From an uncultured Propionibacteriaceae bacterium (lineage in GTDB: Bacteria; Actinomycetota; Actinomycetes; Propionibacteriales; Propionibacteriaceae), in contig CAMQXE010000061.1 in the NCBI GenBank assembly GCA_947038745.1, positions 1-7,120 of the forward strand: a stretch of DNA of 7,120 nt, in the 5' to 3' direction. The first letter of the stretch is position 1. Each line of letters starts with the position of its first letter. The notes beneath the pieces were generated by a model, which was not told where the DNA came from, did not search any database, and saw only the letters and a program-made list of their open reading frames with translations. Shown here piece after piece: positions 1 to 7,046 of the stretch. The position numbers were made by a program, and so were the translations under genes.

Positions 1-26
1 GGGAGGAGTTGATAGGTGGTATGGAC

Positions 27-53
27 ATCTCCTGTCTTGGGGAGACAGGAGAT
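27..53. terminator. Stem-loop just downstream of the AAA/LRV gene, possible transcription end
   Basis: Bases 27-37 (ATCTCCTGTCT) are the exact reverse complement of 43-53, giving an 11-bp perfect stem with a 5-nt loop. It begins 15 nt past the stop codon of the large ATPase gene (minus strand), where an operon-end structure is expected. Neither strand has the T-run after the stem that an intrinsic terminator needs, so it may instead be an mRNA-stabilising 3' hairpin, part of a bidirectional terminator with a weak tail, or an inverted-repeat binding site. Confidence 0.45.
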
Positions 54-67
54 ATACACATAGAAGG

Positions 68-3000
68 TCAGCTTTCCTCGCAGCTGTCCAGCATCTCCTC
101 AACAGTCTGACGGGTGTCGTCGTCCAGCTCTTCGAGCAATCGCTCCTTCACTGCATCGCTCATTCGCATGTTACCGCCATATCGCAGGGAACCCAGAATA
201 GCCAGCTTGACGCCCGGGTCGGGATCGCTGGCCAAGGTCAACTGCACATCCTCGCCGCTGGGTATAGCTAGGAAGCCAAACAGTTTGCACGCCAGTTCCT
301 GGCGAACTTTGCTGTCAGGGTCCTTGCTCAGGATCCGTTGGGTCTCAGGTGTGAGTTGACGTAGGTAGCTGGATGCTTCTACAAGCTTCAGTCTCACGCT
401 CGCCAAAGCGTCCTGGGCTAGCATCTCTTGGGCGGAGGGAGAAATACTGTGGTTTTCGGCCAAGGCCAAACGCACGCTGCTTTCCTGGTCTAGGGACAGA
501 CGTAATTGTGCTTCCTCACACAGGTTCCCTCCGAACCACTCCTCGTGCCCCTTGGCCAGCGCTTTTCGAACGCCAATCTTATCGTCCTTGGCTAGCACCA
601 GTTGCACCGACGCTTTCAACTTGGGGTACGCAGCCAGCAATTCACGGATGAACGGGTCACTGTCCCGTGCAAGCGTCTCCTGGGCCTGACTATGCAGAGT
701 GAACACGAAATGGTTATCACGTTTTAACAGACAGGTGCGTACGCTTTTGTCTGAGTCGCTGGCAAGCAGCAGTTGTACAGTTTTGCTAGGACGATCCTTG
801 GCAGCAACGGCACAGCGCACTCTGACATCCTTGTCCCGGGCCAGCTCCAGCTCCATCGCGTTATCCATCCACCAATCGCGCACCAGCGCAGCGCGAACTT
901 CGGCCACAGGGTCGGAGAGCAGTTGGTGCAGAATGTCTGCATCAACGTCCTCGTTGGCGGCTAGCTTAGCTCTGACCTTGGCACTTTTTTTCCCCGCCAA
1001 AGCCTGTTGCACAGGCTTGATCAACGTTGAGTTACCGGCCAGTGCCTCCAGCAGGGCTTCCTCCTGCTCTCCTTCGGTCAACAGTGCGGACTGCAAGTGA
1101 CCAGGCAGATTGCCTCGTGCGGCCAGCACCAGTTTTTCCTTACACAGACTCTGCCCCTGCTTGCCCATGGCTTGGTTTTGCGCGCCCATGTATCCCGAGT
1201 GGATAGAGTTGGCCCCCCTCCTCGTTGGACTGTCAGACCTTTCTGAAACCCCATCTTGGCAAATCAGGGTCATCAAGTCTTCACCAATTCGAGAGTTTTC
1301 TGCCAGCGTTTCGCGGACTTCCGTGTTACCGCCCTTGTACAGGTGCAGGTACTGCGCCTCGCTCAGGTGGCGATTGCCGGCCAAGGCTTTTTGTACCGCT
1401 TCCACGTCACCGATCAGTTTGTCGGCAACCGGCCCGGCCAGAGCCGGGTTGTGTGCCAGGCGGGTGCGCACCTCGACATGGCGGTCATCAGCAAGCCGGG
1501 CTTGCAACTGTGCCGTTACACCCTGATTGCGAGCCAGCGCGGAAAGGACTTGTATGTCGCCTCTTTCCAGAAGGCGCTGCTGAATTTCAGCGCTGAGGGC
1601 GGCGTTACTCGCCAGTTCCTGCTGGACCTCGGGCAGGTCGCTTGCCAGTTGTTGCTGCACGTCGTCCAGCAGGTCAGCTGCACGTGCCAAGTATTTGCGG
1701 ATTTCGATATTCGGGTCTGTTGCCAAGTGCCGCTGTACGCTCGGCAAGACCGAGTCGCGCCATCGCACTAGGCATTCGCGGACATCGTCGTTCTCATCAC
1801 GCATCAGCACCTCGAGGATGCTTTCGGCAAGGTTACTGTTGCCAGACAACGCCTTGCGTACCTTGGGATTCGCATCTTTTAGCAGCCGCGCTTGTACATC
1901 GATGTTGAGCGCGCGGTTGCCCGCCAAAGCGCTACGGACAGACTCCGACTCATGCTGGCTCAGACTCATTTGTAGCAAAGCTGAATCCAGATGGTGGTTG
2001 CCGGCCAAACTGGCCTGCACTTCTTCGACGTCCATGGTCAGGTATTGCAGAGCGGCGCTGGTGAGGTTTGGATGTTCGGCAAGGATGCGCCGTACCTCCG
2101 TGTTTAGATCCTGGGCGAGCAGAAACTGGGCGGGGGCCCCCAGGTTTTCATTTTGTGCCAAGGCCTCGCGCACGTCGGGATCGCACTTCACCAATTCCAG
2201 TTGCACCGAGTCGGGGAGGGTGGCCGCTCCTGCCCGGCGGGCCAGCGCGTCGAGCACGTCCTGGTCTTCATCACAAGTCAGCAGCAGTTGTGCTGTTTCG
2301 CTTAGTTCGTCGCGCCAGGCGAGGCGTTCGCGTACCTCGTAGGAAGGGTCTCTGGCCAGTTGTTCTTGTACCTCGAGATGCAGGTTGTCGTTGCCGATAA
2401 GACAACTTCGAACGGACTCTTCGGGGTCCCTTGCGAGTTGTTGTTGCACGGCCTTTCCCACAGCCTTGTTGGCCGCCAGTGCACTGCGCACCAGAGGCTC
2501 CTGGTCAGCGAGCAAGCGCTGTTGCAACGACTCGTCGTCGCTTCTTTTCGCCAATTGGTGGCGTTGTTCTGTGTTCAGTTTGAGTCGTTCGAACTGAGCT
2601 GCTATCAGATCATGGGGGGCGTTGGCGTGAAGACAGGCAAGATGTAGCAACGCGAGATCAAAGTCGGGCTGGCCTTCTTCGATATTGATCCGCAGCGTCA
2701 ACAACTTCTCTGGGCAGTTGGGGTTGCCGTATGCAGCGGTTCGAACCTTGGAATCTGTGTCGTCGACCAGTTTCTCCAGCAGATCGTCCGGGCAGTCTTC
2801 ATGCCGAGCAACTTCCTTACGGCGCAGCGCGTTGTGGCTTTCAGCCATCTGGATCATCTGCGCCACGTTCAGGCCGTCGCAGGCCGAAGCTGGCTTGAGC
2901 TTTAGCTTCTCGAACAACTCTTCATATTTGGCCACCTGCTCACGCAAAGTTTCCCGTAGCGGCACAGTCAGTTTGATAGCAACTTCGAGATCTTCGAGTT

Positions 3001-4384
3001 CCAGTGGGCGCCCGTCCAGAAAGGCGGTTTCTCGCGCTTCGTTGATTGCATTCTGAATATCCGCCCCGGCGTAGTCGCGGCACTGGGTGACTAGTTTGCG
3101 GCGCTGCCTGGGTTCGAGCTCCAGAGTCTCGCCTTTTAGGTGGATATCGAGAATCGCCCCGCGCTCAGCGGCATTGGGAAAGCCGACATAAAACACTTCG
3201 TCGAAGCGTCCCTTGCGCAACAATTCCGGTGGTAGGGCAGTAATGTTGTTGGCGGTGGCTATGACAAAGACGGCGCCTGTCTTCTCCTGCATCCAGGTCA
3301 AGAAATAGCCAAAAAGCCGCGACGAAACCTCCGAGCCGCTACCGCTGTTCATACCGACGAAGGCTTTTTCCAGCTCGTCGATCCACAGTATGCACGGGCT
3401 GACCGACTCGGCCATATTCAGGGCGCGGCGCATGTTGTGTTCACTTTCACCTACGTATTTTCCCAGCAGCGAGCCGATGTCCAAGCGTAGTAGCGGCAAC
3501 TGGAACAGGCTGGCGGCAGCCTTGGCGGTGAGCGACTTGCCGCAACCCGGCATACCGGCGATTAGTACACCTTTGGGTGCCAGCACCCTGGCTGCACGGG
3601 CTTCACTAAGGCGCCGGAAGATTTGCGCACGACGGCTCAGCCAAGTTTTGAGATTTTCTAGGCCACCGATATCGGTAGCGTTTTCGCTAACCCTGAGCAT
3701 TTCCAGCACGCCGCTCTTGGAAATGATCTGTTCCTTCTCATGCTGGATCAGTTGCAGAGCTACATCACTAATCTGCTCGTGGTGCTGCCGAACCATCGCC
3801 AGCGCCGATCGGATTTCTTCCTGATTCAGCCCGCTGCACGCGGCGTGCAGACGATGTCGAAATCCATCTGGTACCAGTAAGTCCAACTGCAGGCAAACAG
3901 CATCAAGCTGGATACTGATTTCCTCGCCCCGGGGCAGTGGCAGGGGGAGCAGGGTCATCTGCGCTTCTATCTGCGACGGAATGTGCAAAGTCTCCGAGAC
4001 CAACACCACCGCCGCCTTACCGAGATGATGGCGCTGGATACGGTTGAGCAACTGCTTCAGCCGTGCCACCGCCTGCGGCTGGTTTTCCAAAGCACTGCGA
4101 GCATCCTTGATAATGAACAGTTTGTGGTCCAGATCTTCATCTAGCAGCGACGGCAAGCTTTCGGCCAGATCGATTCTCGGTCCCTGGCTGCCCAGTGGTT
4201 GCTTGTTGACGAAGTCCACCCAGCCATAACCCAGGTTCCATTCCTTGGGATGCAGGTGCAACTGACTCGCGATATCCTGAAGCATGGCATCGACTCGGGC
4301 ATCTTCGCCGGAGTGGATATACAGCCCGGGGTAGCCGGCGACCAGATGGGATTTGATCTTGTCCTTGAGTTCGAGCAAGTTCAT
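68..4384 (-). CDS. Ycf46-like AAA+ ATPase fused to a long LRV-repeat solenoid (1438 aa)
   Basis: Very large cytosolic ATPase; no signal peptide or membrane segment seen. Residues ~1-225 resemble the non-catalytic N-terminal part of Ycf46-type proteins (start [35 protein letters not shown] near 135-155). Residues ~235-480 are a complete AAA+ module: Walker A GMPGCGKS (277-284), aromatic pore-loop-like KYVGES (309-314), Walker B ILWIDE (332-337), sensor-1 ATANN (376-380), arginine-finger region LLRKGRFD (388-395), and sensor-2-like YAGAD (438-442). From ~520 to 1410 lie about 28-30 degenerate LRV repeats of ~24-30 aa. The first are canonical ([27 protein letters not shown]); later ones follow LxxDxxxxVRxALAxN. 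The catalytic residues are intact, so activity is expected. The ATG lies 4 nt after the upstream stop with GGTGA at 4389-4393, so translation is probably coupled. The gene pair suggests the ATPase acts on, or controls, the membrane protein encoded before it. AAA identity is near certain; the cellular role is unknown. Confidence 0.95.
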   Translation of the reverse strand: MNLLELKDKIKSHLVAGYPGLYIHSGEDARVDAMLQDIASQLHLHPKEWNLGYGWVDFVNKQPLGSQGPRIDLAESLPSLLDEDLDHKLFIIKDARSALENQPQAVARLKQLLNRIQRHHLGKAAVVLVSETLHIPSQIEAQMTLLPLPLPRGEEISIQLDAVCLQLDLLVPDGFRHRLHAACSGLNQEEIRSALAMVRQHHEQISDVALQLIQHEKEQIISKSGVLEMLRVSENATDIGGLENLKTWLSRRAQIFRRLSEARAARVLAPKGVLIAGMPGCGKSLTAKAAASLFQLPLLRLDIGSLLGKYVGESEHNMRRALNMAESVSPCILWIDELEKAFVGMNSGSGSEVSSRLFGYFLTWMQEKTGAVFVIATANNITALPPELLRKGRFDEVFYVGFPNAAERGAILDIHLKGETLELEPRQRRKLVTQCRDYAGADIQNAINEARETAFLDGRPLELEDLEVAIKLTVPLRETLREQVAKYEELFEKLKLKPASACDGLNVAQMIQMAESHNALRRKEVARHEDCPDDLLEKLVDDTDSKVRTAAYGNPNCPEKLLTLRINIEEGQPDFDLALLHLACLHANAPHDLIAAQFERLKLNTEQRHQLAKRSDDESLQQRLLADQEPLVRSALAANKAVGKAVQQQLARDPEESVRSCLIGNDNLHLEVQEQLARDPSYEVRERLAWRDELSETAQLLLTCDEDQDVLDALARRAGAATLPDSVQLELVKCDPDVREALAQNENLGAPAQFLLAQDLNTEVRRILAEHPNLTSAALQYLTMDVEEVQASLAGNHHLDSALLQMSLSQHESESVRSALAGNRALNIDVQARLLKDANPKVRKALSGNSNLAESILEVLMRDENDDVRECLVRWRDSVLPSVQRHLATDPNIEIRKYLARAADLLDDVQQQLASDLPEVQQELASNAALSAEIQQRLLERGDIQVLSALARNQGVTAQLQARLADDRHVEVRTRLAHNPALAGPVADKLIGDVEAVQKALAGNRHLSEAQYLHLYKGGNTEVRETLAENSRIGEDLMTLICQDGVSERSDSPTRRGANSIHSGYMGAQNQAMGKQGQSLCKEKLVLAARGNLPGHLQSALLTEGEQEEALLEALAGNSTLIKPVQQALAGKKSAKVRAKLAANEDVDADILHQLLSDPVAEVRAALVRDWWMDNAMELELARDKDVRVRCAVAAKDRPSKTVQLLLASDSDKSVRTCLLKRDNHFVFTLHSQAQETLARDSDPFIRELLAAYPKLKASVQLVLAKDDKIGVRKALAKGHEEWFGGNLCEEAQLRLSLDQESSVRLALAENHSISPSAQEMLAQDALASVRLKLVEASSYLRQLTPETQRILSKDPDSKVRQELACKLFGFLAIPSGEDVQLTLASDPDPGVKLAILGSLRYGGNMRMSDAVKERLLEELDDDTRQTVEEMLDSCEES
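155..2827 (-). repeat. Tandem degenerate coding repeats encoding the LRV solenoid
   Basis: This stretch encodes roughly 28-30 tandem units of about 72-90 bp, each giving a two-helix LRV repeat with the pattern LAxDxxxxVRxALAxNxxL. Similarity is mostly at protein level. DNA-level identity survives only in short islands, for example TTGCCGGCCAA at 1374-1384 and again at 1998-2008, both encoding LAGN. Such divergence points to an old array rather than a recent expansion. The known LRV fold is a right-handed superhelix of paired alpha and 3-10 helices; assignment here rests on the repeat consensus. Confidence 0.8.
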
Positions 4385-4388
4385 GGCG

Positions 4389-4393
4389 TCACC
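4389..4393 (-). promoter_or_regulatory. Ribosome-binding site overlapping the upstream stop codon
   Basis: On the minus strand GGTGA lies 4 nt before the ATG of the AAA/LRV gene and includes the TGA stop of the glycine-zipper gene. It is a modest Shine-Dalgarno match at tight spacing. Together with the 4-nt intergenic gap this points to translational coupling and a fixed ratio of the two proteins. Confidence 0.5.
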
Positions 4394-5969
4394 ACAGAGA
4401 GAAGAGGCTGGAGGCTAGGTTGCGCAGACCGCTGCCCACCGATTCTATTGCCCGACCTGCCCCCTCGAGCACCACTGCGGCCACCTTGGTGGCAGTTCTG
4501 GCAATCGACTTGCCGGCTTCGTACACTAGTTCGCCGATCTGTCCGCCGGCGATCCCGCCGGCCACGCCACCGACAAAGCCCCCAATGGCCGTGCCCACCG
4601 GGCCGAACACCGTACCGAGCGTCGCACCCAGCGCAGCCCCCTTGGTTGCCCCCGCGATGGCCATGGTGGTGGTAACCGTGGTGTTGCCAATGGCGTCGAC
4701 GGCTTCTTCACCAGTCAGTTCGCCCTTGCCAAACTTGTAGAGGACCTTGGCATTCTGTAGGCCGACGCAGGCAATATTGGTGATCAGACCCGCTGGCGTA
4801 TTACGCAGCGCAGCACCGAGCCAGCCGTTTTTCACCGCCACCACCACAGCTCCGGAAACCGCGACTTGCGCGGCAGTGTTGGCACCAGTGCGCAGCGAAC
4901 TTTCGAAAAACTCTTTGAGATCGTCGTTGGCACTAGGATTTTCCCGACCATTCAAGCGGTTCCAGAAGCGCCGGGCAAGAATCCGCGTGCCCTGCATGCC
5001 TACCGAGATGCACGCACCAACTACGGCCTGCTTGCCGATCTGGCGGGCGATGGTGGCACGGTTGGTGTCGTTCCAGTCGTATTGGCGCGACTCTGCTTCC
5101 TGTTGGGCTTTCTCCTGCAGTTTCCTTGCTTCGTCCTTGGACAGCGGGCGGGATTTCACGCCATCGGCTTCGATCACCTCCGTGCTATCGGGCACGTCCG
5201 CGCTTTGGCCTTCGGGTACCAGCGGTTTCTGCCCTTCGTAATCGCCACGATTGAGCAGCTCGTTAGTGGCATTTGCATCCGCACCGTACTTGGACTGGTA
5301 CTTGCCGACCACGTTGCCGTTGCCGTCGATGATCTCGATGTCTACCGAGTTCGCTTCTTGGGAGCCCACGACCCGCGCACGATAAGGGCTTCCCTTGCTC
5401 ACTGCGTCGATGTTAAAGGTATCGACGTGGTGCTGCTCGGCGATCAGGCCGTCGAGGTAAGGGCTGCGACTGATATCCCCTTTGAGTGTGGTTACCATGT
5501 CCCGTGCGTTCATCGTGGCATCGGCCAAGGCTTTGTCAATGCATCCGGCATACTGGCCAACATGCACCGAGCCGGAGAGGGCTGCGTTCTTCTCGATTTC
5601 GCCGGCCAGCCACGAGGCTTTGCTACGCCCTTTGTCCATATGCGCTTGCAACGACTCGCGGGACTGGTTGAAGGCTACGGTGGAGGCGATTACCTGCTGG
5701 CTGGTCTTTAGCAGTTCCGTTTCGCTGTTCCACAAGTCCGGGTATTTACGGAATTCATCGTTCAGCCACTGGTCCAGCGGCTTGTCACCGCGCTGGTTGC
5801 AAGAATCGACGAAGGAGGCGACCACCGCAGTGGTCTTTTCGGCGTTGCTGCCGTCGCCGTCGAGCAGCTTGGCTTCGAGGTACTCCACCTGCTCCTGATT
5901 GGTTTGCGCAAAATCGATGCTGTTATCTTTTTCGTAGTCGTCGCCCAGAGGCTTTTCCATTTCAGTCAT
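4389..5969 (-). CDS. Glycine-zipper membrane protein with possible PD-(D/E)XK-like nuclease core (526 aa)
   Basis: I do not recognise a named family. Residues 1-160 are acidic or polar and mostly helical, with no signal peptide. Residues ~171-255 form a compact alpha/beta-looking segment: helix AEQHHVDTFN (177-186), GSPYRARV (193-200), NSVDIEII (207-214), GNVVGKYQSKYG (218-229), then GDYEGQKPLVPEGQ (242-255). E178, D210 and Q225-x-K227 are spaced like a PD-(D/E)XK nuclease core of the QxK type; this is inference from motif order. Residues 270-300 are a charged, likely helical linker. From ~312 on the protein is hydrophobic: 312-330, 362-384, and a long glycine zipper at 436-480 with GxxxG steps (G440, 444, 448, 452, 456; then 464, 468, 472, 476), typical of membrane-inserting or oligomerising helices. 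The ATG has AGGA 8 nt upstream (5978-5981), and it is the first gene of a tight pair with the AAA/LRV ATPase. Plausible roles are a toxic membrane effector, a membrane-tethered nuclease, or the ATPase's anchor. Confidence 0.9.
   Translation of the reverse strand: MTEMEKPLGDDYEKDNSIDFAQTNQEQVEYLEAKLLDGDGSNAEKTTAVVASFVDSCNQRGDKPLDQWLNDEFRKYPDLWNSETELLKTSQQVIASTVAFNQSRESLQAHMDKGRSKASWLAGEIEKNAALSGSVHVGQYAGCIDKALADATMNARDMVTTLKGDISRSPYLDGLIAEQHHVDTFNIDAVSKGSPYRARVVGSQEANSVDIEIIDGNGNVVGKYQSKYGADANATNELLNRGDYEGQKPLVPEGQSADVPDSTEVIEADGVKSRPLSKDEARKLQEKAQQEAESRQYDWNDTNRATIARQIGKQAVVGACISVGMQGTRILARRFWNRLNGRENPSANDDLKEFFESSLRTGANTAAQVAVSGAVVVAVKNGWLGAALRNTPAGLITNIACVGLQNAKVLYKFGKGELTGEEAVDAIGNTTVTTTMAIAGATKGAALGATLGTVFGPVGTAIGGFVGGVAGGIAGGQIGELVYEAGKSIARTATKVAAVVLEGAGRAIESVGSGLRNLASSLFSLW
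4524..4664 (-). other. Glycine-zipper segment within the membrane protein
   Basis: This stretch encodes residues ~436-482, where glycines recur every four residues in two runs (440-456 and 464-476) among Ala, Val, Ile and Thr. In known glycine-zipper proteins such helices pack tightly in membranes and can form pores or channel-like oligomers. A Pro at 457 marks a likely hairpin turn between two membrane helices. Confidence 0.75.
5265..5459 (-). other. Candidate PD-(D/E)XK-like nuclease core inside the 526-aa protein
   Basis: This stretch encodes residues ~171-235. A helix containing E178 is followed by a beta-like strand with D210 (NSVDIEI), a DGNGN turn, and a second strand ending in YQSKYG (Q225, K227). 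The order E ... D ... QxK, with 15 residues between D and Q, matches the core seen in Mrr-like restriction endonucleases. The assignment is by motif only and could be coincidental or a catalytically dead fold. Confidence 0.4.
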
Positions 5970-5977
5970 GGCAATCG

Positions 5978-5981
5978 TCCT
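5978..5981 (-). promoter_or_regulatory. Ribosome-binding site of the glycine-zipper gene
   Basis: AGGA on the minus strand lies 8 nt before the ATG at 5967-5969. It supports this start over the second in-frame ATG at codon 4, which would place the motif 17 nt away. Confidence 0.6.
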
Positions 5982-5986
5982 GATCT

Positions 5987-6103
5987 TCAGTGCAAATAGT
6001 AGGTGAGCTCATCGTGCAGCCTCTGCTGCAACCAAACGGGATCGAGAATGTGTACATGAGTAATCCAGTAGCGGGTGATCAGCAGCGGGTTAAGGTGATT
6101 GAC
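5987..6103 (-). pseudogene. 3' remnant of a lost gene upstream of the operon
   Basis: Read leftwards from 6103, this stretch is open for 38 codons to a TGA at 5987-5989, 17 nt before the glycine-zipper start. The peptide looks like a genuine C-terminus, with a balanced mix of aromatic, charged and hydrophobic residues (part: RYWITHVHILDPVWLQQRL). There is no ATG, GTG or TTG start near its beginning; a TAG lies in frame at 6104-6106 and the sequence becomes AT-rich just beyond. The stop-to-start distance is typical of an operon. I infer that a gene once preceded the pair and lost its 5' part through insertion or deletion. The family is not recognised; chance open reading is possible at this length. 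Confidence 0.4.
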
Positions 6104-6106
6104 CTA

Positions 6107-6365
6107 GTAGCTCAGCAGCAAGCATCGTCGATATTTTGATGGCTTAATCAATCATGAATGCAGTCTGAGTTTGGCATGTGTGTAAGGGGGCACTTACAAG
6201 CTAAGTGGTTCCACCTATTGCAACAAATTAAAGTATACTGATGAGGCTATCATTCCAAGATCGATAATACTTGATCGAATCTCACATATTAAGAGAAGCT
6301 TTTGCTGCACATTAGCTGGAGCTGGGGAACTGAGTTCAAACCGCCGATTTAGAGCCGCTAACGAT
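6107..6365. other. AT-rich noncoding junction between recombinase and operon
   Basis: No credible gene on either strand; stops are frequent in all frames. Composition is visibly richer in A and T than the flanking genes. It holds a candidate minus-strand promoter (6232-6259), a short hairpin with arms TGTAAG/CTTACA (6181-6186 and 6193-6198), and a stretch beginning GGGGGCAC at 6186 that recalls the outer end of Tn3-family inverted repeats without a convincing full-length match. It is probably the scar of a mobile-element boundary. Confidence 0.5.
6232..6259 (-). promoter_or_regulatory. Possible sigma-70 promoter for the two-gene operon
   Basis: On the minus strand CTTGGA (6254-6259) and TATACT (6232-6237) are separated by 16 nt. 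The -10 matches TATAAT at five of six positions; the -35 is weak. Transcription would start near 6225 and give a leader of about 250 nt that includes the gene remnant. It is the best box pair I found in this interval, but AT-rich DNA gives such matches easily. Confidence 0.3.
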
Positions 6366-6944
6366 TCAGTCAGTATGGCCAGACAAACCTAAAGGCCGGC
6401 AAGCGCGTTTCACGCTGGCGGGTGAGATCCCGAAGTGTTCAGCCGTCAACTTGATGCTTGCTGAATTCTCTTTGCGCCAAATGGCAACGGCAGCATCGTC
6501 AATTGTCTTCTCCCGCCCCAGCGCCTTACCTTCTGCTTTCGCCTTGGCAATCCCTGCCATCTGTCGGAGCTTGATGTTTGAACGTTCCAATTCTGCAACA
6601 GCGGCCAACATCGTCAGCATGGCCTTGCCAATCGGCGTTGACAGATCAAACCCTTCCCGCAAACTGATGATTGAAACGCCCTTGCCTTGAAGTGCCTCAA
6701 CCGTATTTAACACGTCGATGGTATTGCGCCCAAGACGGTCTACCGCAGGAACGATCAGCGTGTCTCCCTTGCGTATGAACTTGAACAACTCGGCAAAGCC
6801 AGGGCGCTGTAGTGCCTTCACTCCTCCCGATACCCCCTCGTCCGTAAGCCAGGTTTCGACATTGTGCGTTTGTTCAATACTGTGCCGTTGAGCACCAACG
6901 CTCTGTTCGCCCGTGCTAACCCTGAGATACCCGATGACTGCCAC
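6366..6944 (-). CDS. Small serine recombinase, resolvase/invertase family (192 aa)
   Basis: Site-specific DNA recombinase that cuts and rejoins DNA through a covalent phosphoserine intermediate. The N-terminal catalytic domain (1-~105) contains GYLRVST with R8 and nucleophile S10, and the DRLGRN motif (D69, R70, R73), matching D67, R68 and R71 of gamma-delta resolvase. Residues ~106-135 (MLTMLAAVAELERSNIKLRQ) form the long dimerisation helix E. Residues ~148-185 form a helix-turn-helix DNA-binding tail (LTAEHFGISPASVKRA). Length is typical of TnpR, Pin and plasmid resolvases, and all key residues are present, so it should be active. The start is a GTG at 6942-6944, chosen because the family begins directly before the GYLRVST strand and AGGGG lies 6 nt upstream. 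It may be the resolvase of a Tn3-type transposon or a stand-alone resolution or inversion enzyme; no transposase is visible here. Confidence 0.95.
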   Translation of the reverse strand: MAVIGYLRVSTGEQSVGAQRHSIEQTHNVETWLTDEGVSGGVKALQRPGFAELFKFIRKGDTLIVPAVDRLGRNTIDVLNTVEALQGKGVSIISLREGFDLSTPIGKAMLTMLAAVAELERSNIKLRQMAGIAKAKAEGKALGREKTIDDAAVAIWRKENSASIKLTAEHFGISPASVKRACRPLGLSGHTD

Positions 6945-6950
6945 GATATA

Positions 6951-6955
6951 CCCCT
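6951..6955 (-). promoter_or_regulatory. Ribosome-binding site deciding the GTG start of the recombinase
   Basis: AGGGG on the minus strand is 6 nt upstream of GTG at 6942-6944. No in-frame ATG exists near the conserved N-terminus, so this site supports GTG initiation. Confidence 0.6.
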
Positions 6956-6960
6956 ATGCC

Positions 6961-7003
6961 TGGCTCATTATCTATGGCTCTAAATGTAGGTGTGGCTCAT
7001 AAT
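6961..7003 (+). repeat. Three spaced direct repeats TGGCTC(A/T)(T/A)
   Basis: TGGCTCATTAT at 6961-6971, TGGCTCTAAAT at 6975-6985 and TGGCTCATAAT at 6993-7003 recur with start-to-start distances of 14 and 18 bp, directly upstream of the recombinase. An inverted ATGAGC at 7080-7085 adds a fourth, partial copy. Such iterated motifs could be accessory binding sites of a resolvase res region or repressor sites. Confidence 0.5.
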
Positions 7004-7040
7004 AAAAACAACAGCTTTGAGCTATATTTTTGAAGGGCTG

Positions 7041-7046
7041 ATTATA
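7041..7046 (-). promoter_or_regulatory. Candidate -10 box of the recombinase gene
   Basis: Minus-strand TATAAT is a perfect -10 hexamer about 100 nt upstream of the GTG start. No good -35 hexamer sits 16-18 nt upstream; that position falls inside the 34-bp palindrome. If used, binding of a protein to the palindrome would block this promoter, giving autoregulation as known for Tn3-type resolvases. Confidence 0.3.

Noticed and set aside
114..1908. Several plus-strand open frames of 80-215 codons opposite the AAA/LRV gene
   Set aside because: They are antisense to a gene with clear domain structure, have low-complexity Ser/Arg/Ala-rich translations, and recur because the repeat array keeps the opposite frames open.
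155..2827. Possibility that the regular repeats are a CRISPR array or other DNA-level repeat element
   Set aside because: The repeats are coding and degenerate at DNA level with conserved protein pattern; there are no identical repeats with unique spacers.
4866..5711. 281-codon plus-strand open frame opposite the glycine-zipper gene
   Set aside because: It is fully antisense to a well-supported gene with ribosome-binding site and operon context, and the translation resembles no family I know.
6056..6139. Plus-strand 27-codon open frame starting MSNPVAGDQQ
   Set aside because: Very short, no good ribosome-binding site at proper spacing, and it overlaps the minus-strand gene remnant.
6301..6365. 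Minus-strand GGTTTGAACTCAGTTCCCCAG resembling the T-arm and 3' end of a tRNA, as at integration sites
   Set aside because: No anticodon or D-arm can be folded upstream and the acceptor stem has no partner, so neither a tRNA nor a convincing att fragment is supported.
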